Shown piece after piece: positions 7,531 to 15,604 of a DNA stretch of 64,000 nucleotides; position 1 is the first letter of the stretch; the number at the start of each line of letters is the position of its first letter. This stretch comes from Anaerostipes hadrus ATCC 29173 = JCM 17467 (GTDB lineage: Bacteria; Bacillota; Clostridia; Lachnospirales; Lachnospiraceae): contig NZ_AP028031.1 in NCBI RefSeq assembly GCF_030296915.1, positions 263,001 through 327,000 on the forward strand, read 5' to 3'. The notes below the pieces were generated by a model. That model worked only from the letters and a program-made list of their open reading frames with translations, made no database searches and was not told the DNA's origin. Position numbers and translations under genes: made by a program.

Positions 7531-9114
7531 CTAAATCTCAAATAAATCACTATAAGCTTTCAGTGCTCCTTCAGTTTCATGTGCAAGTACACGTTTTGCA
7601 AGTACTTTACCAAGCTGAACACCTTCCTGGTCAAAGCTGTTTACATTCCAGATGAATCCCTGGAACATGATCTTGTTCTCGAAATGAGCTAACAGAGATC
7701 CAAGTGATTCAGGTGTTAACTGATCTCCGATGATGATACTTGATGGACGTCCACCTTCGAATTTCTTGTTGTTGTTTTCATCATCTTTACCACATGCGAA
7801 AGCAACGATCTGAGCTGCAACGTTAGCACATAACTTCTTCTGGCTTGTGCTTCCTTCGATCACAACATCTGTAGCAAGCTGGCTGTCTTTGAATCCAACG
7901 AACTGTAAAGGAACGATGTCAGTTCCCTGATGTAATAACTGATAGAAAGAATGCTGTCCATTTGTACCAGGTTCTCCAAAGATGATAGGTCCTGTTACAT
8001 AATCTACAGGTTCACCAAAACGGTTTACAGATTTACCATTAGATTCCATGTCACACTGCTGTAAATGTGCTGGAAAACGGCTTAATGCCTGAGAATATGG
8101 TAAAACAGCTGTTTCAGGATATCCCTGTACATTTCTTTCATAAACACCGATCAGGGCATCTAATAAGTCAGGGTTTGCTTTGATGTCTTTGTTAGTAGCA
8201 AGCTTGTCTTCTTCAGCCATACCATCAAGGATTCTTGCAAAGACGTCTGGTCCAAATGCAAGTGAAAGGATCACTCCACCTACAGAAGATACAGAAGAAT
8301 AACGTCCACCGATAAAGTCATCCATGAAGAATGCAGCAAGATAATCATCACTCTTAGCTAAAGGAGAAGTCTCACTTGTTGCAGTTAACATATGTTTAGA
8401 AGGATTTAATCCAGCTTTTACTAAAGCATCTTTAACGAAAGCTTCATTTGTTAATGTCTCTAATGTTGTTCCAGATTTAGATACAACGATAAATAAAGAA
8501 CGGGAAACATCGATAGAATTTAAAACAGCAGCTGCATCATCAGGGTCTACGTTACTGATGAATTTTGCTTCCATTTTAGCGCATCCGTTTGTCTTAGCCC
8601 AGTTTTCAAGAGCGATATATAAAGCACGAGGTCCTAGATCACTACCACCGATACCGATCTGAACAACTGTAGTGAATGTTTCACCAGCTTCATTTGTGAT
8701 CTCACCAGCATGTACTTTGTTTGCAAAGTCAGCTGCTTTTCTCTGCTGTTCAACGTAGAAATCACGTTTGTTGACACCATCAACGATAACGTTTTTTCCA
8801 AGCTGTCTGCGGGCTAAATGATGAAGAACAAGTCTCTGTTCTCCTGTGTTGATGATCGCTCCGTTGTATAATTCTTCGAATTTGTCAACTAACTGATGTT
8901 CATCAGCTAATTCAGCTAATACATCAAGAACTTCATCATCTACCTGTTTTGCAGCGTAGTTAAAGCTTAAACCAGAAGCCATAGGTGCAGAATATTCAGC
9001 GACACGTTTCGCACCGTTTTCACCTGTCATAGCTTCTTTGATGTCTACATGATCTTTAAGATCTTTGAGTTTAGCATAAGATGTTAAAGTATCAAGATTG
9101 TTCCATGTTACCAT
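7531..9114 (-). CDS. pgi: Glucose-6-phosphate isomerase
   Basis: A 527-aa PGI that interconverts glucose-6-phosphate and fructose-6-phosphate in glycolysis. The family signature is clear: VSKSGTTLETLT for the phosphate-binding SIS loop, FIGGRYSSVSSVGG (PGI signature 1) and the Glu-containing QQCDMESNGKS. The frame extends upstream to 9219, but the ATG at 9114 follows AAGGAGGA by 8 bases and gives the normal MVTWNNL start. It is a single-gene unit with its own promoter at 9211-9239 and a terminator at 7421-7470. With hprK, glk and pfkA nearby, this region is rich in upper-glycolysis genes. Confidence 0.96.
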   Translation of the reverse strand: MVTWNNLDTLTSYAKLKDLKDHVDIKEAMTGENGAKRVAEYSAPMASGLSFNYAAKQVDDEVLDVLAELADEHQLVDKFEELYNGAIINTGEQRLVLHHLARRQLGKNVIVDGVNKRDFYVEQQRKAADFANKVHAGEITNEAGETFTTVVQIGIGGSDLGPRALYIALENWAKTNGCAKMEAKFISNVDPDDAAAVLNSIDVSRSLFIVVSKSGTTLETLTNEAFVKDALVKAGLNPSKHMLTATSETSPLAKSDDYLAAFFMDDFIGGRYSSVSSVGGVILSLAFGPDVFARILDGMAEEDKLATNKDIKANPDLLDALIGVYERNVQGYPETAVLPYSQALSRFPAHLQQCDMESNGKSVNRFGEPVDYVTGPIIFGEPGTNGQHSFYQLLHQGTDIVPLQFVGFKDSQLATDVVIEGSTSQKKLCANVAAQIVAFACGKDDENNNKKFEGGRPSSIIIGDQLTPESLGSLLAHFENKIMFQGFIWNVNSFDQEGVQLGKVLAKRVLAHETEGALKAYSDLFEI

Positions 9115-9210
9115 AAATAAATCCTCCTTAAGTCCATATAAATATAAAATGAAAGATATAAGGAAATCCAGATACAAATGGGTATCTGCACGCACTAATA
9201 TCATAGAATA

Positions 9211-9239
9211 ATTATACAAAAAAAACGCTGTAAATGCAA
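9211..9239 (-). promoter_or_regulatory. Promoter of pgi
   Basis: Minus-strand -35 TTGCAT (9239-9234), 17-bp spacer and -10 TATAAT (9216-9211). A leader of about 95 bases leads to the AAGGAGGA ribosome-binding site. Confidence 0.75.
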
Positions 9240-9268
9240 TCTGAAATGGGACTAAGTATTAACTCATT

Positions 9269-9976
9269 TTATGAATTTTTGCTAACAGTAATGATGAGAC
9301 CAACTGGACGTTTTATGGTTCCATTACCAAGATAGCTGTCAGAAGAAATATCATGAGACAGATCAGTTTCCCAAAGCTGATAGTCATAAGTACGATTCAA
9401 AACATAGATATTTAAATCAGCACCGTTTTCTGAGGAAAGTTTAAAAGTTTCATTCATATTTGATCTGTTTGAGACAGAAAAACCATATGCAGATGTTAAA
9501 CATGATTCTAATGTCGTATTTTTTCCAGATACAGATGCAATATTTGAGAAATCATAAGTTGTTGCTGCAGATTCTTTGATTGACTGAGTTAAAGAAGTAT
9601 CAGCAGTGATTGATCTTACATAAGAAACCTGATCTTTGTATCCTTCTTTTTTTACAGAATAGCTTGCAAGTCTTGTATCAACGGAAACTTCATTATTCTG
9701 ACCATCTGCATCGTTCACAGAATAATTATTGACTGGAATGTATACGATCTTGCTTGTCTTATCAGAATCTTTTAAACCATAAGTGGAAATGATCTTCTTC
9801 ACATCAGAGGATTTTGTGAATTCTGTATTGGAATGATAATCAGTTAAAGTTGTTGTTTTGGCAGCTGCTATGATCTGTGTTGGCTTTTTATAAGTTGTGT
9901 TTGATCTTACTCCGGTTGTACCGATACCAACTGCGAGAGCAACAGCGACGGCAGCACCCATGATATTTTTTATCAT
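9269..9976 (-). CDS. Secreted protein of unknown function
   Basis: A 235-aa protein I do not recognise. The N terminus is a plausible Sec signal peptide: MIKNIMG, a hydrophobic Ala/Val/Gly stretch, then TTGVRS. The rest is rich in Ser, Thr and Asn, has a single Cys, and no obvious catalytic motif, repeat or sortase signal. The C-terminal half (FSVSNRSNMNETFKL, LNIYVLNRTYDYQLWE, KRPVGLIITVSK) reads like a beta-rich extracellular domain. The start ATG at 9976 has an AAAGGAA upstream, rather far away (about 14 bases). It is separate from pgi, and the NSS transporter diverges on the other side. Confidence 0.7.
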   Translation of the reverse strand: MIKNIMGAAVAVALAVGIGTTGVRSNTTYKKPTQIIAAAKTTTLTDYHSNTEFTKSSDVKKIISTYGLKDSDKTSKIVYIPVNNYSVNDADGQNNEVSVDTRLASYSVKKEGYKDQVSYVRSITADTSLTQSIKESAATTYDFSNIASVSGKNTTLESCLTSAYGFSVSNRSNMNETFKLSSENGADLNIYVLNRTYDYQLWETDLSHDISSDSYLGNGTIKRPVGLIITVSKNS

Positions 9977-10217
9977 ATATATTCTTGGTTCCTTTCGTGT
10001 AATTGTAAGTATTAATCTTCATTTTCTTAAATTGGGTACATTATAAATACAATATACAATCCAAGTCAAGCAAAATTCGAAGATTCAGCGTTTTGTGTAA
10101 TAAAACCAAATTTAATAGGAAGTCTTTTGTGAAATTGTTTTTTGGGTTTCTAATATTGCTAAGCTATGGTACAATAAGTTTTTGTGAGTCAAAATATATA
10201 GAAAAGAGGAAAGTAAT

Positions 10218-11585
10218 TTGGAAAATAGAGAAAAATTTTCATCTAGAATTGGATTTCTTTTGATCTCGGCTGGTTGTGCGATCGGCTTGGGAAATGTGTG
10301 GAGATTTCCATTTATCACAGGACAATACGGTGGAGCTGCATTTGTACTGATCTATCTGTTCTTCCTGATCATTTTAGGGCTGCCAATCCTTGTTATGGAA
10401 TATGCAGTCGGAAGAGCCAGCCAGAAGAGTATTGCAAGATCCTTTCAGGTGTTAGAACCAAAAGGAACGAAATGGCATTGGTACAGTTATGTTGGCATGG
10501 CTGGAAATTATCTGTTGATGATGTTTTACACGACAGTAGCAGGATGGATGATCAGCTATTTTTTTAAGATGTTAAAAGGAGACTTTGTTGGGAAAAATCC
10601 AGCACAGGTAGAAAATACTTTTGGAACAATGCTGTCAGATCCAAAGGCACAGATCTTCTGGATGTTAGTAGTTATTGCATTGGGATTTTTAGTATGTTCT
10701 CTTGGTCTTCAAAATGGAGTAGAGAAGATCACAACAGTTATGATGTCATGTTTGTTTATCGTAATTCTGGTATTGATCGCAAGGAGTGTAACTTTAGATG
10801 GAGCCTCTGCAGGATTAAAATTTTATCTGATCCCAGATTTTGCAGCAGTGAAGAAACAAGGTGTGATGACGGTCGTATCCGCAGCAATGGGACAGGCATT
10901 CTTTACACTAAGTCTTGGAATAGGGGCGATCGCAATCTTTGGAAGTTACATTGACAAGAGTCGAAGACTGACAGGAGAAGCAATCAGTGTGGCAATTCTT
11001 GATACGTTAGTAGCATTAATGGCAGGACTGGTGATCTTTCCAGCATGTTTTGCATTCGGAGTAAACCCAGGAAGCGGACCAAACTTAGTATTTATCACAC
11101 TGCCAAATGTATTTAACGAAATGCCAGGAAGCAGGATCTGGGGAGCGATGTTCTTCTTATTTATGAGCTTTGCGGCACTATCAACGATCATTGCAGTATT
11201 TCAGAACATCCTGTCATTTGCACAAGACCTATGGGGATGGAGCCTTAAGAAAGCGATCGTATTTAATGCAGTACTCATTATTGTGTTATCCTTACCATGT
11301 GCTCTAGGATTTAACGTATGGAGTTTTATTCAGCCACTAGGAGCAGGAACAACGATCCAGGATTTAGAGGACTTCATCGTAAGCAACAATATTCTTCCAA
11401 TAGGATCTCTGATCTATCTGTTATTCTGCGTTACAAAATACGGATGGGGATGGGACAACTTTATGAAAGAAGCCAACGAAGGAAAAGGAATCAAATTCCC
11501 AAAATGGCCACGTATTTACATTACTTATATATTACCATTGATCGTTTTGTTTATCCTTGTGCAGGGGTACATAGAGAAGTTTTAA
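10218..11585 (+). CDS. Sodium-dependent transporter of the NSS (SNF) family
   Basis: A 455-aa integral membrane protein with about 11-12 hydrophobic segments. The N-terminal NSS signature is present: SRIGFLLISAGCAIGLGNVWRFPF, with the Gly/Asn/Arg-Phe-Pro elements of the sodium and substrate site in TM1 and the extracellular gate. Members import amino acids or related amines with Na+ (LeuT, TnaT, MhsT). The substrate cannot be told from sequence. Translation most likely begins at the TTG at 10218, because GAGGAAAG lies just upstream and there is no nearer ATG. It converges with cstA across the foldback repeat at 11586-11878. Confidence 0.88.
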   Translation: MENREKFSSRIGFLLISAGCAIGLGNVWRFPFITGQYGGAAFVLIYLFFLIILGLPILVMEYAVGRASQKSIARSFQVLEPKGTKWHWYSYVGMAGNYLLMMFYTTVAGWMISYFFKMLKGDFVGKNPAQVENTFGTMLSDPKAQIFWMLVVIALGFLVCSLGLQNGVEKITTVMMSCLFIVILVLIARSVTLDGASAGLKFYLIPDFAAVKKQGVMTVVSAAMGQAFFTLSLGIGAIAIFGSYIDKSRRLTGEAISVAILDTLVALMAGLVIFPACFAFGVNPGSGPNLVFITLPNVFNEMPGSRIWGAMFFLFMSFAALSTIIAVFQNILSFAQDLWGWSLKKAIVFNAVLIIVLSLPCALGFNVWSFIQPLGAGTTIQDLEDFIVSNNILPIGSLIYLLFCVTKYGWGWDNFMKEANEGKGIKFPKWPRIYITYILPLIVLFILVQGYIEKF

Positions 11586-11878
11586 TTTGTAGAGTTGGCC
11601 AACTTTAGATTTCGAGTATATGATAAAAAATAAATAAACGATCGGAAGAGCAGCTAGAGAATTTTCCTCACGTTTTTTACAGATCGCTGATCCGCCGGCT
11701 TTCCTTGCGTAACTCGCCTTCAAGGGTATTCAAAACAGAAACTCTTTGAGGCTCAAACAACGCACCAAGCCGGCTGCGAATCCGCAAAAAACGTGGCAAA
11801 ATTCTAATGCTGCTCTTCCGATCGTTTATTTATTTTTTATCATATACCTGAAGTCTAAAGTGTGGACAATTACAAGAT
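11586..11878. repeat. Foldback inverted repeat of about 290 bp (MITE-like)
   Basis: Two arms of about 120 bp form an almost continuous hairpin. The core is a perfect 39-bp complement, 11616-11654 against 11809-11847. Imperfect pairing extends outward through CTTTAGA/TCTAAAG to TTTGTA/TACAAG, and inward through GAATTTT, ACGTTTTTT and GCCGGCTT. Even the central loop is partly palindromic (GCCTTCAAGGG / CTCTTTGAGGC). It fills the convergent gap between the NSS transporter and cstA, and no convincing gene lies in it. A foldback MITE, or a very long structured RNA/terminator, are the options. No target duplication is evident. Confidence 0.75.
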
Positions 11879-11955
11879 TGGAAAACTTAAGGTGATAGAT
11901 GTAGGTTAAACGTTATTGGTATTTATAATAAATATCTGTTTACCACTACAAAAAT

Positions 11956-13659
11956 TTACACAGTTGCATGTGTAGATCTATTATCTGCTCCTTCATGGCT
12001 TTTCTGGAACAGTTTCTTAAAGCAGGAAACTGCAACCATAAGTCCAAGTGCCATCAGAAGTAAAGCGACGATCAACTGTAATCCATCGATCATAAATACG
12101 AATCCACCTGTTACAAAGATCTTTGTAAAGATTCCGATCACGGCCTGTACAAGGGCTGTAAATGTTACAACTAACATGATGCACATAGGTGCGTATAACA
12201 TCCATCCTTTTCTTCCTGTTGTTAATAAGAAGACAGATAATGCGATCAATACCAAAGATGCTAATAACTGGTTTGCGGCTCCGAATAATGGCCAGATGTT
12301 GTTGTATCCACCTAAGCATAATAAGAATCCGAAGAATAATGTGATAACAGTTGAGAAATATTTGTTTGTAAATAATTTTCTTACCCCTGTAAGATCAGAG
12401 CCATCAGCAGCTTCTCCCATGAATAATTCCTGGAATGACATACGTCCGATTCTTGCTACAGAGTCAAGGGATGTTAATGCAAGTGCAGAAACACACATTG
12501 TCATAAAGCAAGTAGCTACATGTTTAGGGATTCCAAGTAATGTTAAGAATCCAGCTACATTTCCTGAGAAGATCTGGAATGGTGTTCCTTCAGGCATTTT
12601 ACCACCGACAGCTGCTGCACCGACAACAACTAAGGCGATAACACCTAATAAAGATTCTACCATCATAGATCCATATCCAACACAAAGCATGTCTTTTTCA
12701 TTGCTGACTGTCTTAGATGATGTTCCGGAAGATACCAAACTGTGGAATCCTGAAACAGCACCACAGGCGATCGTGATAAATAATGTAGGGAATAAGCTTT
12801 TTCCACCAACATTAAATCCGCTGAATGCTGGTAAATTCATTGCTGGATGGGCAACAAATACACCAAGAACAGCACCGATGATCATTCCGACTAATAAGAA
12901 GGTACTTAAATAGTCACGAGGCTGCATCATTAGCCACATTGGCATAACAGATGCAAGGAATAAGTAAACCATAACGACTGCGATCCATGTATTTTTTGTA
13001 AAATATAATGGGAAGGCAATACCAACGGCTAACATAACGAGCAGTAATACAAGTCCTGCAACAAATTCTACTTTCTGGTTTGGTTTTACATATTTTGTGA
13101 ATAATCCGAAAACAACAGCTCCTAAGATAAATAACATGGAGATAGAAGCAGCGGCAGCGTTTGGTGAACTTTTAGCACCAGTTACTGTGAATCCGTTAAA
13201 TGTTCCTGCAACCATATCTGTGAAAGCTGCGATTACAAGTAAAGTAAATAACCAGGAGAACAGAAGAAATAATTTTCTTCCTGTTTTACCAATGTATTTC
13301 TCGATCAGGACACCCATGGATTTTCCTTCGTTCTTTACAGAAGCGTAAAGAGCTGTAAAATCCTGAACGGCTCCGAAGAAGATACCACCGATCAACAGCC
13401 AGAGAAGAACTGGCAGCCATCCAAACATTGCGGCGATGATCGGTCCGGTAACAGGACCTGCACCTGCGATGGATGAAAATTGATGGGAAAATACAACGGC
13501 TTTTGGTGTCGGGATGTAATCTTCACCATCTTCGTGTGTGTAAGCTGGGGTTTTCGCTTTAGGATCGATTCCCCATGTCTTAGCTAACCAGCGTCCGTAA
13601 AGGGCATAACCAGCAACTAATACGACGATTGCGATTGCTACGATTGTTAAGCTATTCAT
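11956..13659 (-). CDS. cstA: CstA-family pyruvate/peptide transporter (carbon starvation protein A)
   Basis: A 567-aa polytopic membrane protein with the CstA domain and the C-terminal CstA_5TM region. The hallmarks HQFSSIAGAGPVTGPI and GFHSLVSSGTSSKT are intact. E. coli CstA and its paralogue BtsT take up pyruvate, and CstA in other bacteria has been linked to peptide use. The ATG at 13659 follows AGGAG. The leader upstream is a T-box (13737-14026), so expression responds to an uncharged tRNA, which favours a role in amino acid or peptide supply here. That last point is inference. Confidence 0.92.
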   Translation of the reverse strand: MNSLTIVAIAIVVLVAGYALYGRWLAKTWGIDPKAKTPAYTHEDGEDYIPTPKAVVFSHQFSSIAGAGPVTGPIIAAMFGWLPVLLWLLIGGIFFGAVQDFTALYASVKNEGKSMGVLIEKYIGKTGRKLFLLFSWLFTLLVIAAFTDMVAGTFNGFTVTGAKSSPNAAAASISMLFILGAVVFGLFTKYVKPNQKVEFVAGLVLLLVMLAVGIAFPLYFTKNTWIAVVMVYLFLASVMPMWLMMQPRDYLSTFLLVGMIIGAVLGVFVAHPAMNLPAFSGFNVGGKSLFPTLFITIACGAVSGFHSLVSSGTSSKTVSNEKDMLCVGYGSMMVESLLGVIALVVVGAAAVGGKMPEGTPFQIFSGNVAGFLTLLGIPKHVATCFMTMCVSALALTSLDSVARIGRMSFQELFMGEAADGSDLTGVRKLFTNKYFSTVITLFFGFLLCLGGYNNIWPLFGAANQLLASLVLIALSVFLLTTGRKGWMLYAPMCIMLVVTFTALVQAVIGIFTKIFVTGGFVFMIDGLQLIVALLLMALGLMVAVSCFKKLFQKSHEGADNRSTHATV

Positions 13660-13736
13660 TCTTAATCACTCCTCTTAAAATAAACTCTATCATAAAATAA
13701 AATGTATTCAAAACACAGGATACAATAAAAATGAGT

Positions 13737-14020
13737 AAAAAAAATCTCCTGAAATGCCTGCTCAGCATTTCAGAAGACGAATATTCTCCGCGGTACCACT
13801 TCTTTTTATTACTCAAATCGTAATCCCTTAGTCACATCATTTAATGTGCTCCTTGATAACGGAAGGATTCCGGTCGCACTTACTAATGAATCATCATGTT
13901 CAGCTGACTGCTCGCAGGGGATATGGACATAAGTTCTTTATTGCCTCACAGCAACCGACAACTCTCTGAAAAAGAATTCAAATATCAATGTGTCCTGCTC
14001 ATTGCATTCTGTATTTCGTT
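13737..14020 (-). promoter_or_regulatory. T-box riboswitch leader upstream of cstA
   Basis: On the minus strand the conserved T-box core AGTGGTACCGCGG is at 13800-13788. It is followed by the terminator stem CTGAAATGC...GCATTTCAG (13773-13749) and a run of eight Ts (13744-13737). A candidate Stem I base is GCAGG/CCTGC further upstream. Uncharged tRNA would stabilise the antiterminator and allow read-through into cstA. I could not assign the specifier codon with confidence because no clear AGTA loop-E motif is visible. Confidence 0.9.
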
Positions 14021-14026
14021 GCATTC

Positions 14027-14055
14027 ATAATAGTCCTGTAAAAAAAGAATGTCAA
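14027..14055 (-). promoter_or_regulatory. Promoter of the T-box/cstA transcript
   Basis: Minus-strand consensus -35 TTGACA (14055-14050), 17-bp spacer, -10 TATTAT (14032-14027). It lies immediately upstream of the T-box leader and 30 bp from the end of murF. Confidence 0.85.
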
Positions 14056-14084
14056 GAGAAAATAATGTTCTATTTTTGATACAA

Positions 14085-15443
14085 TCAAGCCATTAAGGCT
14101 TTGCTTACTTCCTTAAGATTCATACCGTTAGAGCCTTTGATCAGTACGACATCGTTCTTCTTTAAGTAAGTTTCAAGGAAAGCGATCAGTTCTCCGTTAG
14201 AAGAAAATGCACGGGTATGAAGAGAAGGATTTTCCTTCCATGCTTCCTCAATATAATGTCTGGAAAGTTCACCAGTGATAAAGAGATCTGTCACTTTTGT
14301 TGTAGCGATAAAACGTCCCACTTCTTTGTGGTATTCCGGTGAATCTGGTCCAAGTTCTAACATGTCAGATAAGACAGCGATCTTTCTTCCACGTGTCTTA
14401 AATTCAGATAAAATACTTAAACTTGCTTTCATGGAATCTGGGCTTGCATTATACGCATCATCGATCAGAATATAGTCGTTAACGTGGATAATATTCTGTC
14501 GCTGACCAGAAAATGTGGATAACTGTGCCTTGATCGCACTCATTGGAACATCATAGCGGAGTCCGATCGCAATGGCGGCTAATGCATTGGATACATTATG
14601 CTTTCCAAGTACATTTAAAGTGATAGGTTCTTTCATATCACCATAGTGGAATTCAAATAAAGTCTGTCCACCTTTTTCACGGATTTTTTCTGCACGGTAA
14701 GTACAATCATCTGCGAAACCGTAAAATTCATATGGTTTTTTGACATAATCGATATGTTTACGGATCATATCATTATCTCCATTTAAGAATAGGACACCAT
14801 CTTCAGGCAGACCATTCTGGATATCTAATTTTTCGATACAGATATTGTCTCGGGAACCCATCATCTCAATGTGTGAAACACCAACATTTGTGACAACACC
14901 AACGTTTGGATGGATGATATTACCAAGAGTTGTGATCTGTCCCTTTTCACTCATTCCCATCTCAAGAACACCGATCTCATCTTCGGATGTCAGATGATCT
15001 AATGTTAATGGAACACCAACCTGACTGTTTTGATTTCCAATTGTTTCAAATACTTTGTATTTGCCCTTTAAAACATGTGCGATCATCTCGCGGGTTGTTG
15101 TTTTACCAACACTTCCAGTAACGCCGATGATCGGAAGAGACATTTTATTTCTGTAATAGGCAGCAATCTGCTGCATGGCTGTCAAAGTATCAGGAACTTT
15201 GATGTATGGAGCATTTCCTGAAGCTTCTGTATGTTCTTGTGTTAAGCAGGCACCGCCTTCTTTTAATGCATTAGGAATAAAAATATGGGCATCAACACGT
15301 TCTCCGATGATCGGTACAAATAAAGTGTTAGGACCGATCTCCATAGAATTCGTACTTAAGTGGTCAATCTTCATGGAAGGATCACCACATAAAAGTGTTC
15401 CGTCTGTTGCTTCTAAAATGTCTTGAATTGTTATATTCTCCAT
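14085..15443 (-). CDS. murF: UDP-N-acetylmuramoyl-tripeptide--D-alanyl-D-alanine ligase
   Basis: MurF adds D-Ala-D-Ala to UDP-MurNAc-tripeptide with ATP, the last cytoplasmic step of precursor synthesis. The 452-aa protein has the N-terminal Mur ligase catalytic domain entry, the ATP loop GVTGSVGKTTTRE, ILIDDAYNASPDSMKASL from the central domain, and the C-terminal domain with VLIKGSNGMNLKEV. A GTG at 15464 is in frame, but the ATG at 15443 has GAGG about 7 bases upstream, so it is preferred. It is transcribed away from dnaE. The end of the gene is close to the T-box promoter for cstA on the same strand. Confidence 0.95.
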   Translation of the reverse strand: MENITIQDILEATDGTLLCGDPSMKIDHLSTNSMEIGPNTLFVPIIGERVDAHIFIPNALKEGGACLTQEHTEASGNAPYIKVPDTLTAMQQIAAYYRNKMSLPIIGVTGSVGKTTTREMIAHVLKGKYKVFETIGNQNSQVGVPLTLDHLTSEDEIGVLEMGMSEKGQITTLGNIIHPNVGVVTNVGVSHIEMMGSRDNICIEKLDIQNGLPEDGVLFLNGDNDMIRKHIDYVKKPYEFYGFADDCTYRAEKIREKGGQTLFEFHYGDMKEPITLNVLGKHNVSNALAAIAIGLRYDVPMSAIKAQLSTFSGQRQNIIHVNDYILIDDAYNASPDSMKASLSILSEFKTRGRKIAVLSDMLELGPDSPEYHKEVGRFIATTKVTDLFITGELSRHYIEEAWKENPSLHTRAFSSNGELIAFLETYLKKNDVVLIKGSNGMNLKEVSKALMA

Positions 15444-15604
15444 AGAAAACCTCGTTTCTTTCACTGTTAGATTTCAGCATAGGTGTGATTGATGATAACG
15501 GTTTAAAAAATTTATGCTGTTATCTACAGATTATAGCATAAAATGAAGTTGTATGATAAAATGATAGCCAGAAAATACAAAAAACATATTAGAAAAGAGG
15601 GTTC

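Noticed and set aside
11532..11723. Short open frame inside the foldback repeat
   Set aside because: It covers one arm of the palindrome, lacks an RBS, and its mirror does not encode a related peptide.
12176..12913. Open frame of 245 codons on the plus strand inside cstA
   Set aside because: It is antisense to a full-length, well-conserved cstA, has no ribosome-binding site and encodes a low-complexity Asn/Pro/Thr-rich product typical of a shadow frame.
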